A DNA stretch of 64,000 bases from Halorientalis sp. IM1011 (lineage in GTDB: Archaea; Halobacteriota; Halobacteria; Halobacteriales; Haloarculaceae). Below the pieces are notes generated by a model. It was not told the origin of the DNA. It saw nothing but the letters and a program-made list of their open reading frames with translations, and searched no databases. This document shows, in pieces, positions 7,615-15,345 of this stretch. Location: positions 1,674,001 to 1,738,000 of the forward strand of contig NZ_CP019067.1 of the NCBI RefSeq assembly GCF_001989615.1. Reading direction: 5' to 3'. Position 1 is the stretch's first letter. Every line of letters starts with the position of its first letter. The position numbers and the translations under genes are program-made.

Positions 7615-8493
7615 TCATTCGGGGACCGGTCCCTCGTAATGTTCGTTTCGATGGCAGTTCGCACACAGTACGATGCACTTCTGTACCTCTCGCAGGAGTT
7701 CCTTCCACGAACAACCGTCGGCGATGAGCTGGCTGACCGAACGGCTCTTTGGTACATCACCCGTATGATGAAGGTCGAGACAGGCGGGATTCTCAACTAC
7801 ACAGTCTCGGCAGCCGTGGCTCCGTTTGTATTCGTAAACCCACGCCTGTTGTCTGTCTCGCAAGTCTACTGGCCGTTCGGTTGCTTCTTTCGAACTCACT
7901 ATCCGTTCGAAAGAGCATGTGGACAGGTTAGCCCACTCGATACCATCCGGTTTCTCGTGGTGTTTTTTCCGGTGACAGTTCGCACACAGAACGGTACACT
8001 TCTCGATCTCCGGTTCCAGTCGATCCTTCCCGTAGCCCCACGTGATCATCGTGGAAACTTCCATCTCCTTCTCCGCTGGCACCGGGTGGTGGAAATCGAG
8101 ACACTCCGGATCGTCTTCACCGCACTCCCGACATCCCCGCTCTTGTTTCTGCTCGTTCACCCACAGCCGCAACCGCCGCCGCCGCTGTAGCGACCGCTCC
8201 GTATTCCACTCCCGATTCCGGTAGTGCCAGCGCTGGTCCTGACTCAGTTCGTCCCACACCAGTCCCTCGGGCAGGTCGACACCGTCGGGTTTCGGTTCGA
8301 CCCGCGATCCCCGCGAGTAGTTCGTCGCCAGTCCGGCCCGTCGCTTGGCCGCGTTCCACCCGCCACACTGACGGAGGATCGTCGATGCCGACGGTGTCAG
8401 CCCGAGGTCCTCGTACTGAGCTTTCGTCGGGGAATCGCCGAGCAACTGGGCAGCCTCCCTGAGTGCGTGGATGCAGTCGTCTTCGGTGACCAT
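7615..8493 (-). CDS. HNH nuclease with homing-associated repeat and two HNH zinc modules
   Basis: A 292-residue protein. Residues about 1-55 resemble the helical repeat found beside HNH homing nucleases (ALREAAQLLGDSPTKAQYED, then GGWNAAKRRAGL). Two HNH modules follow. Each has a CXXC, an LDxHH box and a second CXXCHR: first CRECG, LDFHHP and LCANCHRKKHH; second CRDC, LDLHHT and LCANCHRNEHY. The start at 8493 is preferred over 8553 because TATA-like GAAATACG (8519-8526) lies about 28 bases before it. GC content is below that of the neighbours and the gene lies next to a tRNA with a partial duplicate, which suggests acquisition. Confidence 0.85.
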   Translation of the reverse strand: MVTEDDCIHALREAAQLLGDSPTKAQYEDLGLTPSASTILRQCGGWNAAKRRAGLATNYSRGSRVEPKPDGVDLPEGLVWDELSQDQRWHYRNREWNTERSLQRRRRLRLWVNEQKQERGCRECGEDDPECLDFHHPVPAEKEMEVSTMITWGYGKDRLEPEIEKCTVLCANCHRKKHHEKPDGIEWANLSTCSFERIVSSKEATERPVDLRDRQQAWVYEYKRSHGCRDCVVENPACLDLHHTGDVPKSRSVSQLIADGCSWKELLREVQKCIVLCANCHRNEHYEGPVPE

Positions 8494-8518
8494 CCGTGAC
8501 CCGCTGGTCCCGGCTTCG

Positions 8519-8526
8519 TATTTCAG
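8519..8526 (-). promoter_or_regulatory. TATA-like box of the HNH nuclease gene
   Basis: TGAAATAC on the minus strand, about 28 bases before the ATG at 8493. This decides the start against the longer frame. Confidence 0.4.
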
Positions 8527-8581
8527 TGCGCGGCCGCCACGAACCCAACCCACATATCACAGGGCCACCGAGTAGCCGCCC

Positions 8582-9220
8582 ATGAACCCCGACACGTACC
8601 TCGTGACTGCCGAACCTATCTCCGAGGGCCGCTCGACGACCGAAATCGTCGAGGCGGCCATCGCCGGCGGGATCGACGTGGTGCAGTTACGCGAGAAGGA
8701 GATGCCCGCCCGAGAGCGGTACGACCTCGGGCTGGAGCTCCGCGAGCTGACCCGTGAGGCGGGCGTGCCGCTGATCGTCAACGACCGGATCGACCTCGCG
8801 GCGGCCGTCGACGCCGACGGCGTCCACCTCGGCGACGAGGACCTGCCGATCGCTGTCGCTCGGGAGCAGTTGGGTGCCGGGGCCGTCGTCGGGCGGTCGG
8901 TCTCGACGCCGGAGGCTGCCCGCGAAGCCGAGCGGGCGGGCGCGGACTACCTCGGCGTCGGCGCGGTGTACCCCACGAATTCGAAGGACACGGATCCGGA
9001 GGGAACGGAGATCGGACTCGACCGGATCGAAGCGGTGGCCGAGGCGGTCGGGATTCCCGTCGTCGGGATCGGCGGGGTGAAACCGGACACCGCCGCGGCC
9101 GTGATCGAGGCGGGGGCCGACGGCGTGGCGGTCATCTCGGCGATCACGGCTGCCGAGGATCCGGAAGTGGCGACCCGCGACCTCGGCGCGGCGGTCGAGC
9201 GCGGGCGGTCGAGCACCTGA
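8582..9220 (+). CDS. thiE: thiamine-phosphate synthase ThiE
   Basis: ThiE joins hydroxymethylpyrimidine diphosphate and thiazole phosphate to give thiamine phosphate. The 212-residue TIM-barrel protein shows the family landmarks in order: DVVQLREKEM, LIVNDRIDLA, DGVHLGDEDL, GVGAVYPTNSKDTD, and GIGGVKPD near the C-terminus. Length is normal for the family. No other thiamine gene is adjacent, so it appears to be transcribed alone from a promoter in the gap after the HNH gene (CACATATCAC near 8550). Confidence 0.95.
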   Translation: MNPDTYLVTAEPISEGRSTTEIVEAAIAGGIDVVQLREKEMPARERYDLGLELRELTREAGVPLIVNDRIDLAAAVDADGVHLGDEDLPIAVAREQLGAGAVVGRSVSTPEAAREAERAGADYLGVGAVYPTNSKDTDPEGTEIGLDRIEAVAEAVGIPVVGIGGVKPDTAAAVIEAGADGVAVISAITAAEDPEVATRDLGAAVERGRSST

Positions 9221-9234
9221 TCGAGCGAGCGCGG

Positions 9235-9516
9235 TCAGTCCGCGTCTGCCTCGATCTCGAAATCGTCGAGCGTGTTGCCGTGGCGGACGAGTCGTTCGGC
9301 GACGACCAGTTTCTTCGGGCGGTCGAGTCGGTCCCAGTCCAGGTCGGCCGGCGGGTCGGCCTCGAACCGGTCGAACTGGTCGAGCACGGCGGCGTTGACG
9401 AACCGGCCGAACTCGCCACAGGCGTCACAGGTCCGCGAGAGGTGGGACACGTCGAACTCGCGTGTCACGTCGTCGTCGAGGCAATTCGAACAGCGGTAGG
9501 CCTGCGCATCAGTCAC
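9235..9516 (-). CDS. small zinc-ribbon protein, haloarchaeal
   Basis: A 93-residue acidic protein with GTG start at 9516. Two CXXC knuckles (CSNC near residue 9, CDAC near residue 32) form a probable zinc ribbon. The rest (DLDWDRLDRPKKLVVAERLV) looks helical. The family is unnamed to me. It is tail-to-tail with thiE and head-to-head with the crotonase gene. TACTAG around 9541-9546 could be its TATA element. Confidence 0.7.
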   Translation of the reverse strand: MTDAQAYRCSNCLDDDVTREFDVSHLSRTCDACGEFGRFVNAAVLDQFDRFEADPPADLDWDRLDRPKKLVVAERLVRHGNTLDDFEIEADAD

Positions 9517-9605
9517 GGTCCAGCTAGGGGACCGAGCCGCTAGTACCTGTGGGTCCGGTCGCGGTCGCAGGAAGCGTTTTCCGTCCGCCCCGCGAGGGTC
9601 CGGGT

Positions 9606-10400
9606 GTGACACAGTACGGCACGATCGAGTACGAGGTCGACGGGGTGACCGCCCACGTCCGACTCGACCGCCCCGACGCGATGAACGCGCTGAACGAGCG
9701 ATTGCTCGAGGAGTTCGAGGACGCCCTCGACCGGGCCGACGCCGACGACGAGATACGGGTCGTGGTCGTCGCCGGCAACGGGACGGCCTTCTCGTCGGGG
9801 TACGACATCGGTGCGGACGAGCCGGAGCTGTCGGTCGACGACCGAATGCTCGACCAGCGGACCCACCTGGAAGCGATCTTCTCCGCGCGAGTGCCCGTTA
9901 TCGCCGCCGTCGACGGGGCCGCGCTGGCCGGCGGGTGCAACCTCGCGCTGGCCTGTGACCTGACGTTCGCGACGGAGGGTTCAGAGTTCGGCTACCCCGA
10001 CATGCACTTCGGCGAACCGCCGCCGAAGTTCGTCCTTCCCTTCGTCACCGACTCGCTGAAACACGCCCGCGAGTTGCTCTACACCGGCAAGTCCGTCGAC
10101 GCCGAGGAGGCCCACCGGATGGGGCTGGTCAACCGCGTCGTCCCCGACGGCGACCTGGAGGGTGCGGTCGACGAGGAGATCGACCAGATCACCAAGACCC
10201 CCAGCGCGGCGGTGGCGCTGGTCAAGGACATGATCAACGACGTGCAGGAGACACAGGGGTATCGGCGGTACGGTCGCCTCGACGAGTCGCTCGGGACGCT
10301 GACGATGGAGAGCGAGACGGCGACGGAGTTCCGCGAGATCCGCGACGAGGAGGGCTTACAGGCCGCCCTGGAGTGGGTGCACGGCACCGACAAGTCGTGA
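9606..10400 (+). CDS. enoyl-CoA hydratase/isomerase family protein (crotonase)
   Basis: A 264-residue crotonase-fold protein with GTG start at 9606. The oxyanion-hole regions are visible: FSSGYDIGADE and AALAGGCNLALACDLTFA. The glutamate usually found after GG in true hydratases is replaced (GGCN), and the second conserved region reads FGYPDMHFGE. It may therefore be an isomerase, decarboxylase or hydrolase of a CoA substrate rather than a beta-oxidation hydratase. It has no other fatty-acid genes around it. The start is set by length and by the shared promoter gap with the zinc-ribbon gene. Confidence 0.85.
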   Translation: MTQYGTIEYEVDGVTAHVRLDRPDAMNALNERLLEEFEDALDRADADDEIRVVVVAGNGTAFSSGYDIGADEPELSVDDRMLDQRTHLEAIFSARVPVIAAVDGAALAGGCNLALACDLTFATEGSEFGYPDMHFGEPPPKFVLPFVTDSLKHARELLYTGKSVDAEEAHRMGLVNRVVPDGDLEGAVDEEIDQITKTPSAAVALVKDMINDVQETQGYRRYGRLDESLGTLTMESETATEFREIRDEEGLQAALEWVHGTDKS

Positions 10401-10496
10401 TTCCGGGTGCCGACACGTGGAGGACCCCGACGGCACGGTCCGGCGCGTCGAACTGACCGCCAATCTAATTATGGCGACGAGTGTCACCATACAGGT

Positions 10497-10646
10497 ATGC
10501 ACGATCTCGGAGGCTTCCAGCGGGACGATCCCGTGGCCAGCGGCGGCCGCGACGGCCCGGAGGGGCTGGGAGTCGAACGCGACGGCGACGAGGGGGAGGC
10601 CAAGGGCGGGGACGAGTGGGCACGTGAACGTATCTGGAGCAACTAG
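10497..10646 (+). CDS. small acidic protein, unknown function
   Basis: A 49-residue protein starting MHDLGGFQRDDPV and ending WARERIWSN. It has no known domain. A TATA-like TCTAATTATG at 10464-10473 lies about 28 bases before the ATG, so the gene is probably real and leaderless. Its 3' half lies in the first unit of the 127-bp tandem duplication. The next small gene starts one base after its stop. Confidence 0.6.
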   Translation: MHDLGGFQRDDPVASGGRDGPEGLGVERDGDEGEAKGGDEWARERIWSN

Positions 10647-10846
10647 CATGGAATACGTCCAGTCATCGAGCGGGAAGTGGCACAAGACGGACTGTCAGTA
10701 CTCGCCGGACGACGACGAGGGGGAGGCCAAGGGCGGGGACGAGTGGGCACGTGAACGTATCTGGAGCAACTAGCATGGAATACGTCCAGTCATCGAGCGG
10801 GAAGTGGCACAAGACGGACTGTCAGTACTCGCCGGACGACGACGAG
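10587..10846. repeat. 127-bp perfect tandem duplication (2 copies plus 6 bases)
   Basis: Unit 1 is 10587-10713 and unit 2 is 10714-10840, identical base for base, followed by a 6-base partial third copy (GACGAG). The unit spans the junction of two small genes. Its duplication creates a chimeric reading frame between the intact genes. The 6-base GACGAG at both ends suggests slippage or unequal recombination at short homology. Confidence 0.95.
10648..10773 (+). CDS. chimeric small reading frame made by the tandem duplication
   Basis: A 41-residue frame. Its first part (MEYVQSSSGKWHKTDCQYSP) is identical to the start of the gene at 10775. Its end (EGEAKGGDEWARERIWSN) is identical to the end of the gene at 10497. 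It keeps the start context of the downstream gene but loses that gene's second cysteine pair. It is either a non-functional by-product or a newly made fusion; nothing here shows it is expressed as a working protein. Confidence 0.5.
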   Translation: MEYVQSSSGKWHKTDCQYSPDDDEGEAKGGDEWARERIWSN

Positions 10847-10924
10847 CGGGAGGGCGAGACGGATCACCTCCCGATCGACGCCGACCGGTGTCAGCACTGC
10901 ATCGACTCCTTCGAGTTCGCCTAG
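10775..10924 (+). CDS. small cysteine/histidine protein, probably zinc-binding
   Basis: A 49-residue protein with WHKTDC near residue 12 and CQHC near residue 39, a plausible single zinc site. In the ancestral arrangement it followed the 10497 gene with a one-base gap; the duplication now separates them by 127 bases more. Its stop overlaps by two bases the stop of the converging membrane-protein gene (10921). Function unknown. Confidence 0.6.
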   Translation: MEYVQSSSGKWHKTDCQYSPDDDEREGETDHLPIDADRCQHCIDSFEFA

Positions 10925-11913
10925 CGGAGCGCGGCCAGTTCGGTCAGCCCGATGGTGGTGACACAGGAGACGAACGCGATAGTGCCGAGTTTGCCGCCGG
11001 ATCCGACGAAGGCCGGCGAGACGAACACGAAGACCAGCCCACAGATCACGCCCGCGACCGCGACCAGTCGCTCGTCGGCCAGCCGGTCCGTCGAGGACAT
11101 CCCGACGAAGGAGGCACAGAACGCGACGGTCGCCAGCGTCGTCCCACCGGCGACGAGCGCGGGAAGCGCGATGCCGGCGACCAGTCCGACCGCCGCGGAG
11201 CCGATGACGCCCCCGAGGCCGAGCCGGACGCTCAGGACGACGGTCACGACGGCCCCGACGACCGCCACGGCGACGATTTCGGGGGCCATCGCCCACGGGA
11301 GCGCGGTCCCGCCGGCGTAGTCGAAGCCGGTCAGCGCGACGGTCGTGCCACAGCCAAAGAGCGCGAGCGTGCCGAGTTTGCCCCCGACGCCGCCGAAGGC
11401 GTCCCGCGCCGCGACGAAGGCGAGCCCGGAGATCACTCCGGCGACCGCGACCGGACCGACACCCGGAAACACCGCCGGCGACGCCATTCCCACGAAGGAA
11501 CCGCAGTAGGCCGCCACGTCGCTCTCCGTGGGGGCGAGACCGGCGGCGAGTCCCACGGCGGCCGAACCGACGACCGGCCCGAGCCCGGCGTGGACGCTCA
11601 GGAGGTACGCGAGGACGGCACCGGCGACGACGGCGAGCGCGTCGCGGGCGTCGCTGCGGTCGAACCCGGCCGCTGTCGGCGGTGAGAGTGCTCGCTCCCG
11701 CTCGGTGACGGCGGCCAACCCGCCGACGAGGGCGACCCCGCCGCCCAGCGTGAGCCGCCCGGTCGTGAGCACGGGCGGGGCGACGAACGCGCCGGCGAGC
11801 AGGGCCAGCGGCGTCACCACGAGCGCGAAGTACCCGGCGTACTGGACCGTCCGGTACACACCTCCGCTCACCGATGGGGACGTGAGAACGTTGCGATTTG
11901 CGTGCGGGGTCAC
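10921..11913 (-). CDS. membrane protein with internal duplication, last gene of the bioYMN operon
   Basis: A 330-residue polytopic membrane protein (GTG start at 11913) that overlaps the end of bioN by 4 bases (GTGA), so it is translationally coupled to the biotin transporter. It has about ten hydrophobic segments. Two halves repeat each other: GSAAVGLAAG, YCGSFVGMAS, VAVAGVISGLAFV and GGKLGTLALF in the first; GSAAVGLVAG, FCASFVGMSS, VAVAGVICGLVFV and GGKLGTIAFV in the second. I do not recognise the family. Position suggests a link to biotin or cofactor uptake, but this is inference only. Confidence 0.75.
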   Translation of the reverse strand: MTPHANRNVLTSPSVSGGVYRTVQYAGYFALVVTPLALLAGAFVAPPVLTTGRLTLGGGVALVGGLAAVTERERALSPPTAAGFDRSDARDALAVVAGAVLAYLLSVHAGLGPVVGSAAVGLAAGLAPTESDVAAYCGSFVGMASPAVFPGVGPVAVAGVISGLAFVAARDAFGGVGGKLGTLALFGCGTTVALTGFDYAGGTALPWAMAPEIVAVAVVGAVVTVVLSVRLGLGGVIGSAAVGLVAGIALPALVAGGTTLATVAFCASFVGMSSTDRLADERLVAVAGVICGLVFVFVSPAFVGSGGKLGTIAFVSCVTTIGLTELAALR

Positions 11914-12614
11914 AGCAGCGGCGAGGCCGTCAGCGCCAGCGCCAGAGCGAGGACGGGGACGTCCCGCCGCCCGAGCCCGAGCCGCGGGAGAGTGGGATTC
12001 CACGCGACACAGCGGGCCTGCAACGCGAGCGAGAGCGCGTCGGCGCGGGCGTCGACCCGCCGGAGGCCAGCAGTCGCGACGATGCGGATGCGCTCTGTGG
12101 GCGGGCGCTCGGTCCCGAGTCGGGCCTGCATCGCCGCCCGTGCGCGCTGTAAGTCCGCGACCAGCACCGGCAGGAACCGGAAGACGACGGCGACGCCGAG
12201 TCCGAGAAAGCGGCCGGGACGGCCCGGAACCAGCCACTGGACGGCCGCCCGTGACTCCCGGGCCGGTGTCGTGTAGACGTAAGCGGCGCTGACGAACAAG
12301 AGCAGGAGGACCCGGTAACTCGCCAGTGCCGGGAACCGCGCCTGCGCGAGCGAGAACCACGGCGGCCCCATCGTCAGTCCCTCCAGAAGCGGCGCAGCCA
12401 GCAGGATCGGAAGGGCAAAGCGGAGGTCGTAGGTCACAGCCAGCGGAGAGCGACGGGCCGCGGCCAGCGCCGCGAGGGCGACCACCGACAGCACTGTGAG
12501 ACCGCGTGGCGTCGTGTAGGCGAAGGCGGCGACGGCGAACGCCGCCTGGAAGGCGAGTTTCGCCCGCGGGTCCAGCGCGTGGGCGAAGGTCGTCCCCGGT
12601 TCGTAGCTCAGCAT
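11910..12614 (-). CDS. bioN: ECF transporter transmembrane subunit BioN (EcfT/CbiQ family)
   Basis: A 234-residue membrane protein of the EcfT family, the coupling subunit that joins the biotin-binding BioY to the ATPase. Several hydrophobic segments are followed by two Ala-Arg motifs (AMQARLG and ALQARCVAWNP) that match the family's coupling helices contacting the ATPase. It overlaps bioM by 7 bases upstream and the next membrane gene by 4 bases downstream, in one operon with bioY. Confidence 0.85.
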   Translation of the reverse strand: MLSYEPGTTFAHALDPRAKLAFQAAFAVAAFAYTTPRGLTVLSVVALAALAAARRSPLAVTYDLRFALPILLAAPLLEGLTMGPPWFSLAQARFPALASYRVLLLLFVSAAYVYTTPARESRAAVQWLVPGRPGRFLGLGVAVVFRFLPVLVADLQRARAAMQARLGTERPPTERIRIVATAGLRRVDARADALSLALQARCVAWNPTLPRLGLGRRDVPVLALALALTASPLL

Positions 12615-13306
12615 GGGCGCACGTCGTAGGACTCCAGACGGTCCCGGACGGTGTCGGGGTCGCCGTCCAGCGCGACCCGTCCACCGGAGAGGACGACGAT
12701 CCGGTCGGCGAGGTCAGTCACGTCCCGGAGGTCGTGGGTGACGAGGACGATGCCGGTGCCATTCTCGTGGAGCGACGCGAGCCGGTCACAGACCGCTCGG
12801 CGGGCCGGCAGGTCGAGGCTGGCGAGAGGTTCGTCCAGCACGAGGTGGTCGGGAGCCATCGCGAGCGCGCCGGCGATGGCGACTCGCGCCTGCTCGCCGC
12901 CCGAGAGCCGGTCGACTCGCTCCTCGCCCCGACCGTCCATGCCGACGGTTTCGAGGGCCTCGGTCACCCGTCGGTCGATCTCGTCGTGAGAGAGACCGAG
13001 GTTCTCGGGACCGAAGGCCACGTCCGCGCTGACGGTCGCGGCCACGAACTGGTCGCGTGGATCCTGAAACACCATCCCGACGGCGGTGCGGGCAGCGACC
13101 AGGTCGTCCTGCACTGGTCGGCCGTCGATCAGGACCTCGCCGCTATCGGGTTCTTCGAGGCCGTTGAACTGCCGGACGAGGGTGGTCTTGCCGGCCCCGT
13201 TCGGCCCGACCAGCAGGACGAACTCGCCGTCGTCGATAGTCAGATCCAGGCCGTCCAGCACTCTGGTCCCGCCACGACTGGCGACCAGCTCGCGGACCTC
13301 GATCAT
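12608..13306 (-). CDS. bioM: ECF transporter ATPase BioM
   Basis: A 232-residue ABC ATPase that powers biotin uptake. It shows Walker A GPNGAGKTT, Q-loop VFQDPRDQF, signature LSGGEQARVAI, Walker B HLVLDEPLASLD and the switch histidine in VTHDLRD. It starts 4 bases inside the end of bioY and overlaps bioN by 7 bases, so bioY, bioM and bioN are made as a coupled set. CbiO-type ATPases look alike; the bioY neighbour fixes the substrate. Confidence 0.92.
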   Translation of the reverse strand: MIEVRELVASRGGTRVLDGLDLTIDDGEFVLLVGPNGAGKTTLVRQFNGLEEPDSGEVLIDGRPVQDDLVAARTAVGMVFQDPRDQFVAATVSADVAFGPENLGLSHDEIDRRVTEALETVGMDGRGEERVDRLSGGEQARVAIAGALAMAPDHLVLDEPLASLDLPARRAVCDRLASLHENGTGIVLVTHDLRDVTDLADRIVVLSGGRVALDGDPDTVRDRLESYDVRPC

Positions 13307-13884
13307 TCGGGGACGAAGGCGTCGCTGCGGACGATCCCGACCGCGGCGGCGATCTTGAACGCCTCGGCGGGGATGAACGCGGCCGCGCCCGCGGTGAACG
13401 CCGCGACCGGTCCGAGTCCGAGGACGAGCATCAGGCCCGCGATTCCGAGCGCGTAGACGACGGCCGTGCCGGCGACCATCGACCCGACGAGACGGACGAC
13501 GCCGACCTCGCGGGGGTCACGGACCGAGAGCCCGCCGTGGACGAGCAGACCGACGACCACGGCGGCGACCGGGTACCCCCAGAGGTAGCCCGCGGTCTGG
13601 CCGACCAGCTGGGCGAGTCCGGCGCTGCCGCCGCTGAACACCGGCGCACCGAGCGCGCCGGCGACCAGATACAGCCCGATCGACGCGCCGCCCCAGATCG
13701 GCCCGAGGAAGATGCCGGCGAGGAAGACGCCGAGCACCTGCAGCGTGACCGGTGCCGGCGAGATCGGGTTCGGGAAGCTGACGTAGGCGAACGCGCCCAT
13801 CAGGGCCGCGAACAGGGCGACCCGACCCAGGTTCTCGACGACCGCCGGCTCGACGAGGTCGACGTCCTCCGTGTCGGTGCTCAC
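13303..13884 (-). CDS. bioY: biotin transporter substrate-binding subunit BioY
   Basis: A 193-residue membrane protein, the biotin-binding S component. It shows the BioY features: FPNPISPAPVTLQVLGVFLA near the N-terminus, GPIWGGASIGLYLVAGALG, then FIPAEAFKIAAA close to the C-terminus. GTG at 13884 is chosen; it overlaps by 4 bases the stop of a 12-codon frame beginning at 13919 (MTRDYAGTGGRL), which may be a leader peptide. First gene of an operon with bioM, bioN and a further membrane gene. No BirA operator was recognised. Confidence 0.9.
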   Translation of the reverse strand: MSTDTEDVDLVEPAVVENLGRVALFAALMGAFAYVSFPNPISPAPVTLQVLGVFLAGIFLGPIWGGASIGLYLVAGALGAPVFSGGSAGLAQLVGQTAGYLWGYPVAAVVVGLLVHGGLSVRDPREVGVVRLVGSMVAGTAVVYALGIAGLMLVLGLGPVAAFTAGAAAFIPAEAFKIAAAVGIVRSDAFVPE

Positions 13885-14017
13885 AGCCGTCCCCCCGTGC
13901 CTGCGTAGTCGCGTGTCATTTCCTCCCTCTGTGCCGTCTACCACATTGAACACTTCGGTTGACGGTCCCGGATCGAAGCTGGACTCGAAGGCCCCAGCCT
14001 CGGAAACCACAGCCCCC

Positions 14018-14965
14018 ATGCCCGTCCAGCCCCGACGGCTGGCAGTGACGCTGGACCACGCGAACGCCGGGTATCGGCGGCTGTTCGACGGCGACGGGCT
14101 GACCTTCGGGACCGGCTTCCCGCTCACGGACAACCGGGAGTCCATGCCCCCGGCCGACCGGGAACTCGAACTGGCGGCCCACGCCGAGTCGGTCGGCTTC
14201 GACGCGCTGTGGGCGCGGGACGTACCGCTGTACTGGCCGCGCTTCGGCGACGCGGGCCAGACGTTCGACGTGTGGCCGTGGCTCGCGCAGGTCGCAGCTC
14301 GCACGGACGACATCGCGCTCGGCACCGCGAGCGTCGTCCTCCCGATTCGCCACCCGCTGCACGTCGCAAAGAGCGCCGCCACGCTCGACCGCCTCTCGGA
14401 CGGTCGGCTCGTCCTCGGCGTCGCCACCGGCGACCGCGACCCCGAGTTCGACGCGTTCGGAATCGATCGCGAGGAACGGGGCGCGCTCTTTCGCGAGTCC
14501 GTCGACGTCCTGCGGACCGTCTGGCGCGAGGAGTTCCCCGAGGCCGAAGGGTCGTGGGGCGAACTCGACGGCGACCTCGATATGGTCCCCGAGCCGACCA
14601 CGGAGACGCTCCCCCTCCTCCCGACCGGGCACGCCCGACAGGACGTCGAGTGGATCGCCGAGCACGGCGACGGCTGGTTCTTCTACCACCTGCCCGAGCG
14701 GACGCTGGAGACCTACCTCGACGACTGGCGGGCCGAAGCGGGCGAGAAGCCGTACGCGATGGCGATCCAGACGGAGCTGGCCGACGCCCCCGACGCGGAG
14801 CCCGAACCGATCCACCAGGGGTACCGCGCGGGGACGGCGTGGTTCCGGGAGTACTTCCGGCGGCTGGCGGAGCTGGGCGTCGATCACGTCCTCGTGTCGC
14901 CGGCCGGCGAAAATCCCGAGGCCGATCTGACGCGGTTCGCCGAGGACGTGATCGACCGGTTATGA
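14018..14965 (+). CDS. luciferase-like monooxygenase (flavin- or F420-dependent)
   Basis: A 315-residue TIM-barrel oxidoreductase of the bacterial luciferase superfamily. ESVGFDALWARDVPLY, AARTDDIALGTASVVLPIRHP and SDGRLVLGVATGDRDPEF follow the family pattern. The substrate is unknown. ATG at 14018 gives a normal N-terminus (RRLAVTLDHANAG). The gene diverges from bioY and ends 3 bases past the stop of the converging gene at 14960. Confidence 0.85.
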   Translation: MPVQPRRLAVTLDHANAGYRRLFDGDGLTFGTGFPLTDNRESMPPADRELELAAHAESVGFDALWARDVPLYWPRFGDAGQTFDVWPWLAQVAARTDDIALGTASVVLPIRHPLHVAKSAATLDRLSDGRLVLGVATGDRDPEFDAFGIDREERGALFRESVDVLRTVWREEFPEAEGSWGELDGDLDMVPEPTTETLPLLPTGHARQDVEWIAEHGDGWFFYHLPERTLETYLDDWRAEAGEKPYAMAIQTELADAPDAEPEPIHQGYRAGTAWFREYFRRLAELGVDHVLVSPAGENPEADLTRFAEDVIDRL

Positions 14966-15262
14966 CTCTTCGACCTCGATCTCGAGTACGTCGTAGACGC
15001 CGGCGGTGTCGGTCTCCGCGACGGTGGCGTCGATGATCTCGCCCTCTGCGATGGCGTCGTCGGTGACGAGCGTGACGGGTTCGAGCGTCGAGCGTGCGAG
15101 GATCAGTTTCAGGCGCTGGAAGATGGAGGGCGAGCCCCCTCTCCAGCAGATCAGCAAGTGCCGCGACTCGGCGAGGTCCCGGACGTCGTCGTCGAGGTCG
15201 TACTCGTCGAGTTCGGCGGGGCCGACGACGTGGAGGACCTCCCCCCGGAGGCGTTCGCCCAT
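14960..15262 (-). CDS. small conserved haloarchaeal protein, unknown function
   Basis: A 100-residue acidic protein, MGERLRGEVLHVVGPAELDE onward, with a probable alternating strand and helix pattern (HLLICWRGG, then LEPVTLVTD). There is no metal motif and no signal. It overlaps the end of the luciferase-like gene tail to tail. AT-rich AGAAAACC around 15293 on the minus strand may be its promoter. Confidence 0.65.
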   Translation of the reverse strand: MGERLRGEVLHVVGPAELDEYDLDDDVRDLAESRHLLICWRGGSPSIFQRLKLILARSTLEPVTLVTDDAIAEGEIIDATVAETDTAGVYDVLEIEVEES

Positions 15263-15345
15263 ACCGGGCGGATGGACTCGACGGAAATGGGGTTTTCTCT
15301 CCGGGCGTGGGAAACTGACTTCGCCCGGGAGACGAAACGGACGGT

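Noticed and set aside
7441-8190. 244-codon + frame opposite the HNH gene
   Set aside because: It is antisense to the HNH nuclease whose motifs are unmistakable.
9606-10400. Calling the crotonase a true enoyl-CoA hydratase
   Set aside because: The usual catalytic glutamate position after GG reads Cys-Asn, so the reaction was left open.
10417-10773. A 118-codon gene covering the duplicated region
   Set aside because: The frame is produced by read-through of non-coding and out-of-frame sequence into the chimeric 41-codon frame; the small genes at 10497 and 10775 explain the region better.
11914-12684. Extension of the membrane gene at 10921 to 587 codons
   Set aside because: The extra part lies antisense or out of frame to bioN; GTG at 11913 with the 4-base overlap is a natural start.
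13885-14601. Extension of bioY to a 432-codon frame
   Set aside because: The extension runs antisense through the luciferase-like gene; BioY is complete from 13884.
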